Below, piece by piece: positions 53,412 through 62,170 of a stretch of DNA of 64,000 bases. The notes under the pieces are model-generated. The model did no database searches. It worked only from the letters and a program-made list of their open reading frames with translations, and was not told the origin of the DNA. Numbering within the stretch: position 1 is the first letter of the stretch; the number at the start of each line of letters is the position of its first letter. Source of the DNA: Cyclobacteriaceae bacterium (GTDB taxonomy: Bacteria > Bacteroidota > Bacteroidia > Cytophagales > Cyclobacteriaceae); assembly GCA_022842845.1 (NCBI GenBank), contig JALHOT010000004.1, positions 1-64,000 on the forward strand, read 5' to 3'. Both the position numbers and the translations under genes were made by a program.

Positions 53412-54529
53412 GAAGCTTACTACTTTTTGTTTGTCTGTTAGTTGGATGGCAGCAGGTATCTGCACAAGATACCACTCGCCTGTCTTTATTGTTTGCCGGA
53501 GATATCATGGGGCACGATTCGCAGATAGCGGCTGCCTACAATGCCAGTACAGGTTTGTATGATTACACTTCGTGTTTTCAATATGTAAAACCCTATTTGC
53601 AATCTGTCGATATTGCTATCGGCAATCTGGAACTTACTTTAGCCGGGCCTCCCTATAAAGGCTATCCTGCTTTCAGTTCTCCGGATGCACTCGCACAAAG
53701 TCTTAAAGACAGCGGCTTCGATGTGCTCGTTACGGCCAACAATCATTCTTGCGATAAGGGGAAGAAAGGCATTGAGCGTACCATCGAGATGCTCGACAGT
53801 CTTCAACTGTTCCACACAGGTACATTCGTTGATGAATTGAGTCGTCTCAATGATTATCCGCTCCTCTTAGAAAAAAATGGTTTTACCCTGGCTTTGCTCA
53901 ATTATACCTATGGTACCAATGGCATCGCAGTACCCAAGCCTACTATCGTTAACCTTTTGGATACAGCACAAATGAGTATTGACATTGCGAAGGCTAAAGC
54001 ACATCAACCTGATTTTATCATAGCCTTTGTACACTGGGGAAATGAATACCAATCGCAACCCAGTGCCTATCAAAAAGCGTATACGAAATTCTTATGGAGC
54101 AAAGGCGTCCAACTAATTATCGGAGCCCATCCGCATGTATTGCAACCCATGGAGTTCGATAAAGCACAACAACAGTTGGTCGTCTATTCTTTAGGTAATT
54201 TTGTATCGGGCCAGCGCGATCGTTATAAGAATGGTGGTGCCATGGTGCGCATTGATCTTTCTAAAATCAGACAAGATTCTATAGAAAGTAAAAGCGTTGA
54301 TTCGGTGCAATACATCTTGCAGTATGTGCACCGCGATGCACAAAGAAAGTATGTGATCATACCCGTACCTTCTTTCGACAATGATAGTATTACTACCATA
54401 GAAGATGGTATTGCTAAACAGGCCTTGCAAACTTTTATAGAAGACTCCAGGACTTTGTTGAATAAATACAACAAGCAAGTAACAGAACGCAGGAGAATAG
54501 AAGCTTTGAAACCTGAAGAGGAGGAATAG
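53408..54529 (+). CDS. CapA-family exported protein
   Basis: A 373-aa protein with a signal peptide (cut near VSAQ, about 19) and a full CapA/PgsA metallophosphatase-like domain: LLFAGDIMGHDSQ (about 28-40), IGNLELTLAG, TANNHSCDKG, VHWGNEYQ, GAHPHVLQP and YSLGNFVSGQ. Family members act in poly-gamma-glutamate or capsule metabolism; no pgs genes are near, so the substrate is open. It starts with TTG, overlapping the pdeM stop (TTGA), so translation is coupled. Terminator at 54560. Confidence 0.88.
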   Translation: MRSLLLFVCLLVGWQQVSAQDTTRLSLLFAGDIMGHDSQIAAAYNASTGLYDYTSCFQYVKPYLQSVDIAIGNLELTLAGPPYKGYPAFSSPDALAQSLKDSGFDVLVTANNHSCDKGKKGIERTIEMLDSLQLFHTGTFVDELSRLNDYPLLLEKNGFTLALLNYTYGTNGIAVPKPTIVNLLDTAQMSIDIAKAKAHQPDFIIAFVHWGNEYQSQPSAYQKAYTKFLWSKGVQLIIGAHPHVLQPMEFDKAQQQLVVYSLGNFVSGQRDRYKNGGAMVRIDLSKIRQDSIESKSVDSVQYILQYVHRDAQRKYVIIPVPSFDNDSITTIEDGIAKQALQTFIEDSRTLLNKYNKQVTERRRIEALKPEEEE

Positions 54530-54559
54530 GCTTTTTCCCTATGAAAAGCCACTAAATAG

Positions 54560-54592
54560 AAAAGGCGGCCTGATTACTCATGGCCGCCTTTT
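54560..54592. terminator. Bidirectional terminator between capA-like gene and glnN
   Basis: AAAAGGCGGCC (54560-54570) pairs perfectly with GGCCGCCTTTT (54582-54592), an 11-bp G+C-rich stem with T runs in both directions, between convergent genes. Confidence 0.9.
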
Positions 54593-54611
54593 CATAGGTT
54601 TAGGTTAAGGT

Positions 54612-56774
54612 TTAACGAAGGAACAAAAGTTCTCTGTATTTTACAAGAGGCCAGTCTTCATCATTTACCAAAAGTTCTAAATCATCTACCGCTTCGCGAA
54701 TGGTATCGAAATATTTTTCCTTCACATCTTCGCAATAAGCCGTTGCTTTTTCCATAGCATCGGACATCTTATTGATGCGCTTACGCTCTTCAATCATGTT
54801 GCGCACATTGGTTTTGATGGTTTCAATGTGTCCGCTTATTTCCTGAATGGTTTTTACCACTTCTTTGTTATCGATGCCCAAGCCTTTCAAGCCATTGGCA
54901 TTATCGATCAACTTGCTTTGGTAAGCAATGGCAGTAGGAATGATGTGGTTCATCGCCAGGTCGCCCATCACACGTGATTCAATCTGCACACGCTTGATGT
55001 ATGACTCTAACTTGATCTCCTGGCGAGCTTCTACTTCCTTGTGGCTATAAATTTCGTGGCGCTCAAACAACTCAATCGACTTCTTGCTCAAATATGCTTT
55101 TACAGCAGCAGGCATATTTTTGTGATTAGAAAGACCACGCTTCGCAGCTTCCTTCACCCACTCATCGCTGTAGCCATCACCTTCAAAGCGAATGGCTTTT
55201 GATTCTTTGATGTAACGTCTTAATACGTTGACAATGGCCAGGCGCTTTTCAGTACCCTTCTCAATGTCTTTCGTTACTTCTTCATGTAACTTCTCTAACT
55301 GATCAGCTACAATTACATTCAGGGCCGTCATGGCTGTAGCGCAGTTGTCGCTTGAACCTACTGCACGGAACTCGAACTTATTACCAGTGAAGGCAAAAGG
55401 AGAAGTACGGTTACGGTCAGTATTATCTAAGATGATTTCAGGTATATGATCGATACCAAGCTTCATGTACATGTTGTCGCCCTTCTCGATTTTTACATTG
55501 CCCTTGCTTTCGAGTTCATCCAACACAGCACTCATCTGTGAACCTAAGAAAGTTGACATGATGGCCGGAGGAGCTTCGTTCGCACCAAGGCGAAAATCAT
55601 TTGCAGCAGTAGCAATGCTGGCTCTTAACAGATCAGCGTGTTCGTGTACAGCCTTTACCGTAGTAACAAAGAAAGTTAAGAACATGAGGTTATCACGTGC
55701 GCTGCTGCTGGGAGCAAAAAGATTCACACCGGTATCAGTGATCAATGACCAGTTATTGTGCTTGCCGCTACCGTTAACACCAGCAAATGGTTTTTCGTGG
55801 AAGAGTACGCGCAGGTTATGTTTCTCAGCAACGCGGCCCATCACATCCATCAACAATTGGTTGTGGTCGTTGGCTACGTTTACTTCTTCGAACATCGGGG
55901 CTACTTCGAACTGGCTTGGCGCTACTTCGTTGTGGCGCGTGCGCAATGGAATACCCAACTTCCAGGCTTCTACTTCAAACTCCTTCATGAAGTCGTAGAC
56001 GCGGGCAGGGATAGAACCGAAGTAATGATCTTCTAACTGCTGGCCACGGGCAGGGGCATGTCCAAACACAGAGCGACCGGCCATGACCAGGTCAGGACGT
56101 GCCATGAACAATGACTCATCTACCAAAAAGTACTCCTGCTCAATACCCAAAGAGGCAGTTACTTTAGTAACATCTCTGTCGAATAGCTGCGCTACTTTGG
56201 TAGCTGCTGTATCTACAATTTTAATGGCTTTTAATAAAGACGCTTTTGTATCGAGGGTTTCGCCTGTGTATGACACGAAAATAGTAGGGATACACAAAGT
56301 CTTTCCATATAAGAACATGGGAGAAGAAGGATCCCAGGCTGTATAACCACGTGCTTCGAAAGTGCTGCGAATACCGCCACTAGGGAAAGAAGAAGCATCA
56401 GGCTCCTGTTGTACCAACTCACTGCCTTTGAATTTTTCTATTCCTGAAGTACCATCAAAGAAGCTGTCGTGTTTCTCGGCAGTACCCCCTGTTAAAGGTT
56501 GGAACCAGTGCGTGAAGTGAGTCGCACCTTTGCCAATAGCCCAGCTCTTAGCAGCAGAGGCTACTGAATCTGCGGTAGCTTCATCAATTTTCTCGCCATT
56601 GCGAATGGCCTGACTTACCTTTTTGAAGATAGCAGGTGCCAGGGTGGCCCTCATTTCTTCGATGGTAAATACATTCTCCCCAAAGAAATCAGAAATCTTA
56701 GCGGAGGGTACTTCTACATGAACTTTTGGCCTTGTCGCAAGCTGATCAAGGGCTTTAAATCGTAAATGTGCCAT
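54612..56774 (-). CDS. glnN: Glutamine synthetase type III
   Basis: A 720-aa enzyme, the long GSIII form typical of Bacteroidota and some cyanobacteria. Motifs: FTHWFQPLTGGTAEKHDSF (about 99-117), IEQEYFLVDESLF (metal ligands), RHNEVAPSQFEVAP, the glutamate loop VNGSGKHNNWSL (about 329-340), and NRTSPFAFTGNKFEFRAVGS. It makes glutamine from glutamate, ammonia and ATP. The C-terminal about 130 residues are the helical GSIII extension. A TACTTTTG box lies 30 bases upstream. No ammonium transporter or PII gene is adjacent. Confidence 0.96.
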   Translation of the reverse strand: MAHLRFKALDQLATRPKVHVEVPSAKISDFFGENVFTIEEMRATLAPAIFKKVSQAIRNGEKIDEATADSVASAAKSWAIGKGATHFTHWFQPLTGGTAEKHDSFFDGTSGIEKFKGSELVQQEPDASSFPSGGIRSTFEARGYTAWDPSSPMFLYGKTLCIPTIFVSYTGETLDTKASLLKAIKIVDTAATKVAQLFDRDVTKVTASLGIEQEYFLVDESLFMARPDLVMAGRSVFGHAPARGQQLEDHYFGSIPARVYDFMKEFEVEAWKLGIPLRTRHNEVAPSQFEVAPMFEEVNVANDHNQLLMDVMGRVAEKHNLRVLFHEKPFAGVNGSGKHNNWSLITDTGVNLFAPSSSARDNLMFLTFFVTTVKAVHEHADLLRASIATAANDFRLGANEAPPAIMSTFLGSQMSAVLDELESKGNVKIEKGDNMYMKLGIDHIPEIILDNTDRNRTSPFAFTGNKFEFRAVGSSDNCATAMTALNVIVADQLEKLHEEVTKDIEKGTEKRLAIVNVLRRYIKESKAIRFEGDGYSDEWVKEAAKRGLSNHKNMPAAVKAYLSKKSIELFERHEIYSHKEVEARQEIKLESYIKRVQIESRVMGDLAMNHIIPTAIAYQSKLIDNANGLKGLGIDNKEVVKTIQEISGHIETIKTNVRNMIEERKRINKMSDAMEKATAYCEDVKEKYFDTIREAVDDLELLVNDEDWPLVKYRELLFLR

Positions 56775-56803
56775 AAGTAGCGTGTTTTTAGCGGTTTCGC
56801 GTG

Positions 56804-56811
56804 CAAAAGTA
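56804..56811 (-). promoter_or_regulatory. -7 promoter box of glnN
   Basis: Read leftward TACTTTTG, exact TAnnTTTG, 29 bases before the glnN ATG. The -33 region reads TTTTAACCC, without a clear TTG. Confidence 0.55.
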
Positions 56812-56988
56812 GCTATTTATTTAATGGTGGGTTAAAATTGAAGCTGTTTTTTAGAAAATGATATATTTTTTAGCCCCATGGGCCTATAAAATGACCTTCA
56901 TGCCTTAAAAATTGTATAAATGGGATCAATTTATACCAGCTTTGGTAGAATGCGATGGCTTAGCTTCGTTGATAGGCATGGAGGAAGG

Positions 56989-57699
56989 CTAAGCCTTAGT
57001 CTCCAGCCTGGCTTTTACCTTTTCGGCATAGGCCTTATACCAGCCGATTTCGCAGGTATTGATGTAATCCTGATAACCCTTTATTTTTTCAAGTTCAGCT
57101 ATTTTTTGCAGATAGAGCTGGCCGAGCATTACGTTCCAGTGCTTGTTGAGTTCTTCGAGCTTGAGAATCTTTTCTAAAGGGCCAAGGTCAAAAGCAGGGA
57201 AGCCCAGTTCATTAACAACCCGATCGATCAGAGGTAAGTATAGTGCATCGAAGTCAATACCAGCATCCTGACAGATATTCACATAGTCAACCAAAAGATC
57301 AAGGTACATAAAGGCTGAGTCACCATCTTCCATTTGCTTTAATGCTTTTTGAAAGCAGGCAAGGCCCTCTTTATACCTTTGCAGGTGCCGGTTGGTACGA
57401 ATTTGCAACAGTGAATACAGATGCCAGCTTTCGGATCGTTGTCCGGGTATTTCAGCGGCCAATACTTTTTCCAGGTAGGGCAGGGCGGTGGCGTAGTCCT
57501 TAGCATCATAATAGATCAAGGCTTTCTGCTTGTCGATTTCGAATTGAATACGATCGTCATCAAACTGATCCTTAACGCTGGCGGCATAGTCGATAAGGGT
57601 ATTGATTTTTGTCTGCGCATCCGCGTTACGAAGCTCTCTGTACATTTTCAGTACGATCTCATCGGAAAGAAAGTTGTCGTGATCGGGTTTAGCTTGCAT
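56989..57699 (-). CDS. TPR-like hypothetical protein
   Basis: A 236-aa soluble helical protein. At least one good tetratricopeptide-like helix pair (about 65-97: KALIYYDAKDYATALPYLEK) and a second (about 107-140: RHLQRYKEGLACFQKALKQM) are visible. There is no signal peptide. TPR proteins bind partner proteins; nothing here indicates which. It is leftward, 78 bases beyond the TIMP-like gene. Confidence 0.65.
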   Translation of the reverse strand: MQAKPDHDNFLSDEIVLKMYRELRNADAQTKINTLIDYAASVKDQFDDDRIQFEIDKQKALIYYDAKDYATALPYLEKVLAAEIPGQRSESWHLYSLLQIRTNRHLQRYKEGLACFQKALKQMEDGDSAFMYLDLLVDYVNICQDAGIDFDALYLPLIDRVVNELGFPAFDLGPLEKILKLEELNKHWNVMLGQLYLQKIAELEKIKGYQDYINTCEIGWYKAYAEKVKARLETKA

Positions 57700-57776
57700 A
57701 CTTGTATTCCTTGTCAGTTTCTATGTGTCTGTTTTGTCAGGTGCCTTGCTGCGGTAACATGGGTGATAATCGATCC

Positions 57777-58229
57777 TTAGTTTTGAATAGATAGTCTCTT
57801 AACCTTCCGAAGCGATTGCTTATTCCTTACCGCTGCGCTAAGCATACAAACGTTGGTTTGAATCTGGCCATCGGGCATCACATAACCAAAGACGATGTAT
57901 TCCATATTCTTCTTAAAGAAAACATCACAAAGTCCCCAACTTCCTTTGATGTGAACGGGCACGTCATTTGATAACTTACCCTTGTAGACTTCCTTTACTT
58001 TTATATTTACAAAATAGCCACCTTTTTTTGTATACAAAGAGTCAATAGCAAAATGCATAGTGTTGGTATAGCCTTCCACGGTTTCATCGTTCACTCCCTC
58101 AACACGACCATAGAAGACGATGCTCGCCTGCTCGAACGCCTCTTTCACACTCATCGTGTGCTGGCAGTCACAGGCTAATAAGTCTGTTGTTAAGAAGAAG
58201 CTTAGAAGAAAAGCTAAACACCATTTCAT
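57777..58229 (-). CDS. Exported TIMP/NTR-like protein
   Basis: I start it at 58229 (MKWCLAFLLSFF), giving 150 aa with a signal peptide; the 29 extra codons upstream look like non-coding sequence. The signal ends LLAC, and the mature protein begins Cys-Asp-Cys-Gln, then AFEQASIVFYGRVEGV, a pattern resembling netrin-module/TIMP-like proteins (Cys-x-Cys start, a helix, then V-F-x-G-x-V). Two later Cys (GLCDVF and NVCMLS) could form disulfides. Whether Cys1 is lipidated (LLAC is also a lipobox) or free cannot be told. Confidence 0.6.
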   Translation of the reverse strand: MKWCLAFLLSFFLTTDLLACDCQHTMSVKEAFEQASIVFYGRVEGVNDETVEGYTNTMHFAIDSLYTKKGGYFVNIKVKEVYKGKLSNDVPVHIKGSWGLCDVFFKKNMEYIVFGYVMPDGQIQTNVCMLSAAVRNKQSLRKVKRLSIQN

Positions 58230-58740
58230 ATGATCATTTATTAGCTGATAAGATGACTTGTCTTTTCGAAACGTAACCCAAGATTTAAAGTTGAGGTTAT
58301 GCTGGCATGACTTCATCCCACCTATATTAAGTATAGCTAAAAATACGAATAATAAGCATGTAGAATATTTCTACCTCAGCTATGTACGATATCAACTAAG
58401 TATGGGTAAGAATACTAATAGTCTGCCTTTGCTTCTTGCCTTGCTTATGTAAAGTATGGTATGGCTTTAGGCAGTAATCTAATAATCCATGCTTGTCAAC
58501 TACACTTGCCAGCTTTCAGGCAGCGTATAGGCCTTCCTAAGCTTGCAGGGATTGATGTGCTCTTATATACCAAGCATGCTTTGCTTTGTAAGTAAGGAGG
58601 CTTCCTCTATACAATGGGCTAAGCTTTTAGATTCAGAAAAGCCAGCAAAGCTTTTCAACGAGGCAAGTGCAATAAATACTTTAGTGGTTTACTGATTTCA
58701 TGTACTTACGGCAAAGCTTTAACGGGAAGAAGAGTCGATT
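58230..58740. other. Long intergenic region without a recognisable gene
   Basis: About 500 bases between divergent genes. I find no reading frame of useful length, no RNA fold I can name and no tandem repeat. AAGCTT and GCTTTG words are frequent (for example near 58552, 58580, 58620, 58658). A TACATTTTG box near 58746-58754, one base longer than TAnnTTTG, is the likely promoter of the CotH gene. Confidence 0.4.
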
Positions 58741-58788
58741 CTTTACATTTTGCTAATACAAATGAATTACTTTGATCATCTTAGTGGC

Positions 58789-60285
58789 ATGAGAATAAGA
58801 ATTATTTTGTTTTGCACTCTTGCCGCATTTGCATGTTTCTCGCAAAACATAAACCCCGGAGCGGACAAAGTTTTCAGACCTGATGAAATTGCAACCATAC
58901 GATTGGTATTGGCTCCCGAACACAAAACTTATTTACTCGATCCGGCCAATGCAGAAAGTGAAGAGTACTTTCCGGCCACCTTCGAAATGACGAATACCCA
59001 GATGGACACACTGCTGGCAATTGAAGTGGGTGTTCGCCTCCGTGGCAATACATCACGCTATCATCAAAAGAAGGGATTCAAGATTGATTTCAGAGAATAT
59101 CAGGGTCCCCGCTTTTATGGATATAAAAAATTTAACCTTAAACCAGATGTGAATGATCCATCACTGATACGTGAACTGCTAACATTGCAGCTCTATAGAG
59201 AGATGGAAGTGCCGGCAGCCCGAACTCACCATGTAAAGCTATACATGAATGAAGAGTATATGGGTGCCTACCTCAATGTTGAACAGATCGATGATGAGTT
59301 CCTAAATATGCGGCATGGCCATGAAGAGGGTTTTCTGTACAAATGTGAATATGGTGCCAACCTGCTGGACAATGGTCAGGTATTTAATCAAGTAGTATTT
59401 GAGTCGGAGTTAAACGAACAAAGCGATACCAGGGCTGAACTCGATCGTTTTGTGGAGGTATTAAACGGAACATCTTCTACTAACTTTAAATCAGAAATTG
59501 AAAAGGTTTTTCTGGTTGACAGGTATTTGCGTCAACTCGCTGTTGAAATGCTAACCGGTCACTGGGATGGCTACAGTTATAACAAGAATAACTTTTACCT
59601 CTTTTATAATGGTGAAACAAAACTGTTTGAGTTTTTTCCCTACGATGCTGATAATACCTGGGGGATTGACTGGGTGGGTCGTGATTGGGCCCAGCGAAAC
59701 TTAAATACATGGTACGCCACCGGTGATCCACGTCCGCTTACAACCCGCATACTTGGTGTGCCTGAATACAAACAACTATTTCTCTTTTATTGTAAAGAAT
59801 TGCTGGAAAACTATTTCAATGAGAGTTATCTAAACCCAATCCTTGATGCATACAAGACTTTGCTAAATGATGCGATAGCAACAGATCCATATTTTGAAAA
59901 AGCATTTGGCTTTACGCACACCGATTTTCTTAACTCATTCGATCTTGGGATGGACAATAACCATGTTGATTATGGACTACGAGAATACTTGCAGGTACGA
60001 ACTGCCAGTGCTATTCAGCAAGTCCCTGCTTTGGTAACTGCTGTAGAAGAGCCTTTAAATACAGTCAGGCTCTACCCCAATCCTTCAAGCGAACCAAGGC
60101 TATTCTTATCCTGTTCAGATACTCAACAAAAGTCACTGCAAGTCTACTCCAGTCTGGGGGTTGCCATTCCTGTGCAGGTGGCCAAAACAGAAGAACGGCT
60201 TGAGATTTCTTTCCAAGAGAAAATTACTCCTGGTATTTATTTCATTCAATATAATGGTGAAATCTTAAAGTGGATTCATTATTAG
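58789..60285 (+). CDS. CotH-family protein with T9SS type A sorting domain
   Basis: 498 aa from the ATG at 58789 (MRIRIILFCTLAAF), which places a signal peptide at the very start; the longer frame to 58750 adds 13 residues before it. The CotH kinase-like domain (about 30-390) shows LRGNTSRYHQKKGFKIDF, NLKPDVNDPSLIRELL, EYMGAYLNVEQID and FFPYDADNTWGID, which hold the Lys and Asp of this secreted protein-kinase family. The C-terminal about 80 residues, from RLYPNPSSE to GIYFIQYNGEILKW, are a type A T9SS sorting domain. It is probably a secreted or surface-attached enzyme. Confidence 0.88.
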   Translation: MRIRIILFCTLAAFACFSQNINPGADKVFRPDEIATIRLVLAPEHKTYLLDPANAESEEYFPATFEMTNTQMDTLLAIEVGVRLRGNTSRYHQKKGFKIDFREYQGPRFYGYKKFNLKPDVNDPSLIRELLTLQLYREMEVPAARTHHVKLYMNEEYMGAYLNVEQIDDEFLNMRHGHEEGFLYKCEYGANLLDNGQVFNQVVFESELNEQSDTRAELDRFVEVLNGTSSTNFKSEIEKVFLVDRYLRQLAVEMLTGHWDGYSYNKNNFYLFYNGETKLFEFFPYDADNTWGIDWVGRDWAQRNLNTWYATGDPRPLTTRILGVPEYKQLFLFYCKELLENYFNESYLNPILDAYKTLLNDAIATDPYFEKAFGFTHTDFLNSFDLGMDNNHVDYGLREYLQVRTASAIQQVPALVTAVEEPLNTVRLYPNPSSEPRLFLSCSDTQQKSLQVYSSLGVAIPVQVAKTEERLEISFQEKITPGIYFIQYNGEILKWIHY

Positions 60286-60342
60286 GTAATTGATGAATCC
60301 ACTCACTGGCTTGCTTAATAGAGGTCTTCGTCCAAATTGGAT

Positions 60343-60999
60343 TTAAAGTATCATCTCTTTTATTTCCCCTTCTACAATTAGTTTACCGGCAGTCGCATTT
60401 CTGATTTCATCGACCGATACTCCGGGGGCACGTTCCAGCAGTTTAAAACCTCCTTGAGGTAAAACATCCAGTACGGCCAGGTCACTTACAATCTTCTTCA
60501 CGCAGCGGGTGCCGGTGATAGGCAGGGTACATTCTTTCAAGAGTTTAGAGGCACCATCTTTGCTGCAATGTTGCATGGCGACAATGATGTGCTTGGCAGA
60601 AGCTACTAAGTCCATAGCACCACCCATACCTTTCACCATTTTACCAGGTACTTTCCAGTTGGCAATATCACCCTGTTCAGATACTTCCATGGCCCCGAGT
60701 ATAGTGAGGTCAACATGGCCACCGCGTATCATGGCAAAGCTCTCAGCAGAACTGAAGAGTGCTGAACCAGGCATCATGGTAATGGTTTGTTTACCAGCAT
60801 TGATCAGGTCTGGATCTACTTTATCTTCAGTAGGGAAGGGGCCGATACCGAGTAAGCCGTTTTCAGATTGCAGCACCACGTTAAGATGGCTGGGGATGTA
60901 GTTAGCCACCAGCGTAGGAATGCCAATACCTAAATTGATATACATGCCATCTCTTACTTCTTGGGCTATACGTTTCGCTATTCCGATTTTATCTAACAT
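60343..60999 (-). CDS. scoB: 3-oxoacid CoA-transferase subunit B
   Basis: A 218-aa subunit carrying the catalytic Glu in LQSENGLLGIGPFP (about 43-56). Other family blocks are YINLGIGIPTLVANY, GGHVDLTILGAMEVS and VPGKMVKGMGGAMDL. With ScoA it moves CoA between succinyl-CoA and acetoacetate in ketone-body and branched-chain catabolism. The gene pair normally abuts, but here 450 bases holding a four-helix-bundle gene separate the two subunits. Confidence 0.94.
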   Translation of the reverse strand: MLDKIGIAKRIAQEVRDGMYINLGIGIPTLVANYIPSHLNVVLQSENGLLGIGPFPTEDKVDPDLINAGKQTITMMPGSALFSSAESFAMIRGGHVDLTILGAMEVSEQGDIANWKVPGKMVKGMGGAMDLVASAKHIIVAMQHCSKDGASKLLKECTLPITGTRCVKKIVSDLAVLDVLPQGGFKLLERAPGVSVDEIRNATAGKLIVEGEIKEMIL

Positions 61000-61010
61000 A
61001 GACTTAATTT

Positions 61011-61470
61011 GAAGATTAGAGGATTTGATGATTTGAAAATTCTTTATTGAATAAGTTTTGTGTCAATGACTCGTTTGCTAATTTTTTGATGAGCTGATGA
61101 TTTTAGATAGAATGCGTCCAATAGATTCAAGATCACTGTGAAGTAAACCGGTATCCGGATAGGTTGGGGCTTGCTTGCATAAGGCTAACCAATACATGGT
61201 TTCATCTGCTTCTTTTGCAGCCAGCTTAAACTTATGAATAAAATCAGCCTTGCTTTCTGCATTCTGTGCTTCATGCACATTAGCCCCTATGGATGTCCCC
61301 GACTTTAATAGCTGTCGGGCAATCACATATTTTTTATTTGCTTCCAGTTCTTCACAGTATTGAATAATTGCCAATGAAAATTTGAAAGTCAGATCAACAA
61401 TCAGATTGTCTTTATCATTTCTCATCTTCAAATTTTCAAATTACCAAATCATCAAATTTTTCTAATCGTC
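61011..61470. repeat. Inverted repeats framing the four-helix-bundle gene
   Basis: The left arm (61011-61036, containing AGGATTTGATGATTTGA) and the right arm (61444-61470, containing CCAAATCATCAAATTTTTC) are inverted copies: CAAATCATCAAAT is identical, and the outer CTAATC-TC also matches. The right arm contains the scoA stop codon (61452-61454). Further TTTTCAAAT words continue at 61430. The unit with the gene looks like a discrete cassette inserted into the scoA-scoB operon. Confidence 0.65.
61078..61431 (-). CDS. Four-helix-bundle protein (23S rRNA intervening-sequence / Avd-like family)
   Basis: A 117-aa all-helical protein with the family's pattern: IVDLTFKFSLAIIQYCEEL (helix 1), YVIARQLLKSGTSIGANVHEA (helix 2, with the SGTSIGANVHEA hallmark), then ADFIHKFKLAAKEADETMYW (helix 3) and a short fourth helix. 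Relatives are encoded in 23S rRNA intervening sequences, in stand-alone intergenic units of Bacteroidota, and as Avd partners in diversity-generating retroelements. Their function outside retroelements is unknown. It lies between scoA and scoB within inverted repeats. Confidence 0.9.
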   Translation of the reverse strand: MKMRNDKDNLIVDLTFKFSLAIIQYCEELEANKKYVIARQLLKSGTSIGANVHEAQNAESKADFIHKFKLAAKEADETMYWLALCKQAPTYPDTGLLHSDLESIGRILSKIISSSKN

Positions 61471-62150
61471 CTTTGCTCAATTCTCTTCTCGTAGTTTTTA
61501 CCCTGGAAGATGCGCTGCACATAAATACCTGGCGTGTGAATGTTGTTTGGATCAAGTTCACCCAGGGGCACCAGCTCTTCTACTTCTGCAATGGTAATCT
61601 TACCGGCTGCGGCCATCATTGGGTTGAAGTTGCGGGCCGTACCTCTATACACCAGATTACCGGCAGTGTCACCTTTCCAGGCTTTTACAATAGAGAAGTC
61701 AGCGCGCAGCCAGCGTTCCATTAAATACAACTTGCCATCGAACTCACGCGTTTCTTTGCCTTGTGCTACCTCGGTGCCTACCCCAGCCGGAGTGTAGAAG
61801 GCAGGGATACCGGCACCACCCGCTCGGATGCGTTCTGCCAGGGTTCCTTGCGGGGTGAGCTCTACTTCCAATTCACCGGAGAGCAATTGCCTTTCGAACT
61901 CGGCATTCTCACCTACATAGGAGGAGATCATCTTCTTCACTTGCCGGGTTTTAAGTAAGAGACCTATGCCGAAGTCATCTACGCCTGCGTTATTTGAAAT
62001 ACAGGTGAGGCCCTTTACTCCTTTGGCAAGGAGGGCACTGATACAATTTTCAGGAATACCACTTAGGCCAAAGCCGCCCAGCATGAGCACGGCATTGTCA
62101 GCGATATCGCGCACCGCTTCATTGGCATCTTTTACAACTTTATTGATCAT
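61452..62150 (-). CDS. scoA: 3-oxoacid CoA-transferase subunit A
   Basis: A 232-aa partner of ScoB. Family blocks: [15 protein letters not shown] (CoA-binding glycine loop, about 23-37), [29 protein letters not shown] (about 110-125) and [19 protein letters not shown] at the C-terminus. Its stop codon lies inside the right inverted repeat of the four-helix cassette, but the normal C-terminus is intact. It sits 20 bases downstream of ribF. Confidence 0.94.
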   Translation of the reverse strand: MINKVVKDANEAVRDIADNAVLMLGGFGLSGIPENCISALLAKGVKGLTCISNNAGVDDFGIGLLLKTRQVKKMISSYVGENAEFERQLLSGELEVELTPQGTLAERIRAGGAGIPAFYTPAGVGTEVAQGKETREFDGKLYLMERWLRADFSIVKAWKGDTAGNLVYRGTARNFNPMMAAAGKITIAEVEELVPLGELDPNNIHTPGIYVQRIFQGKNYEKRIEQRTIRKI

Positions 62151-62170
62151 ATAGGTAAGATGGTAATGTT

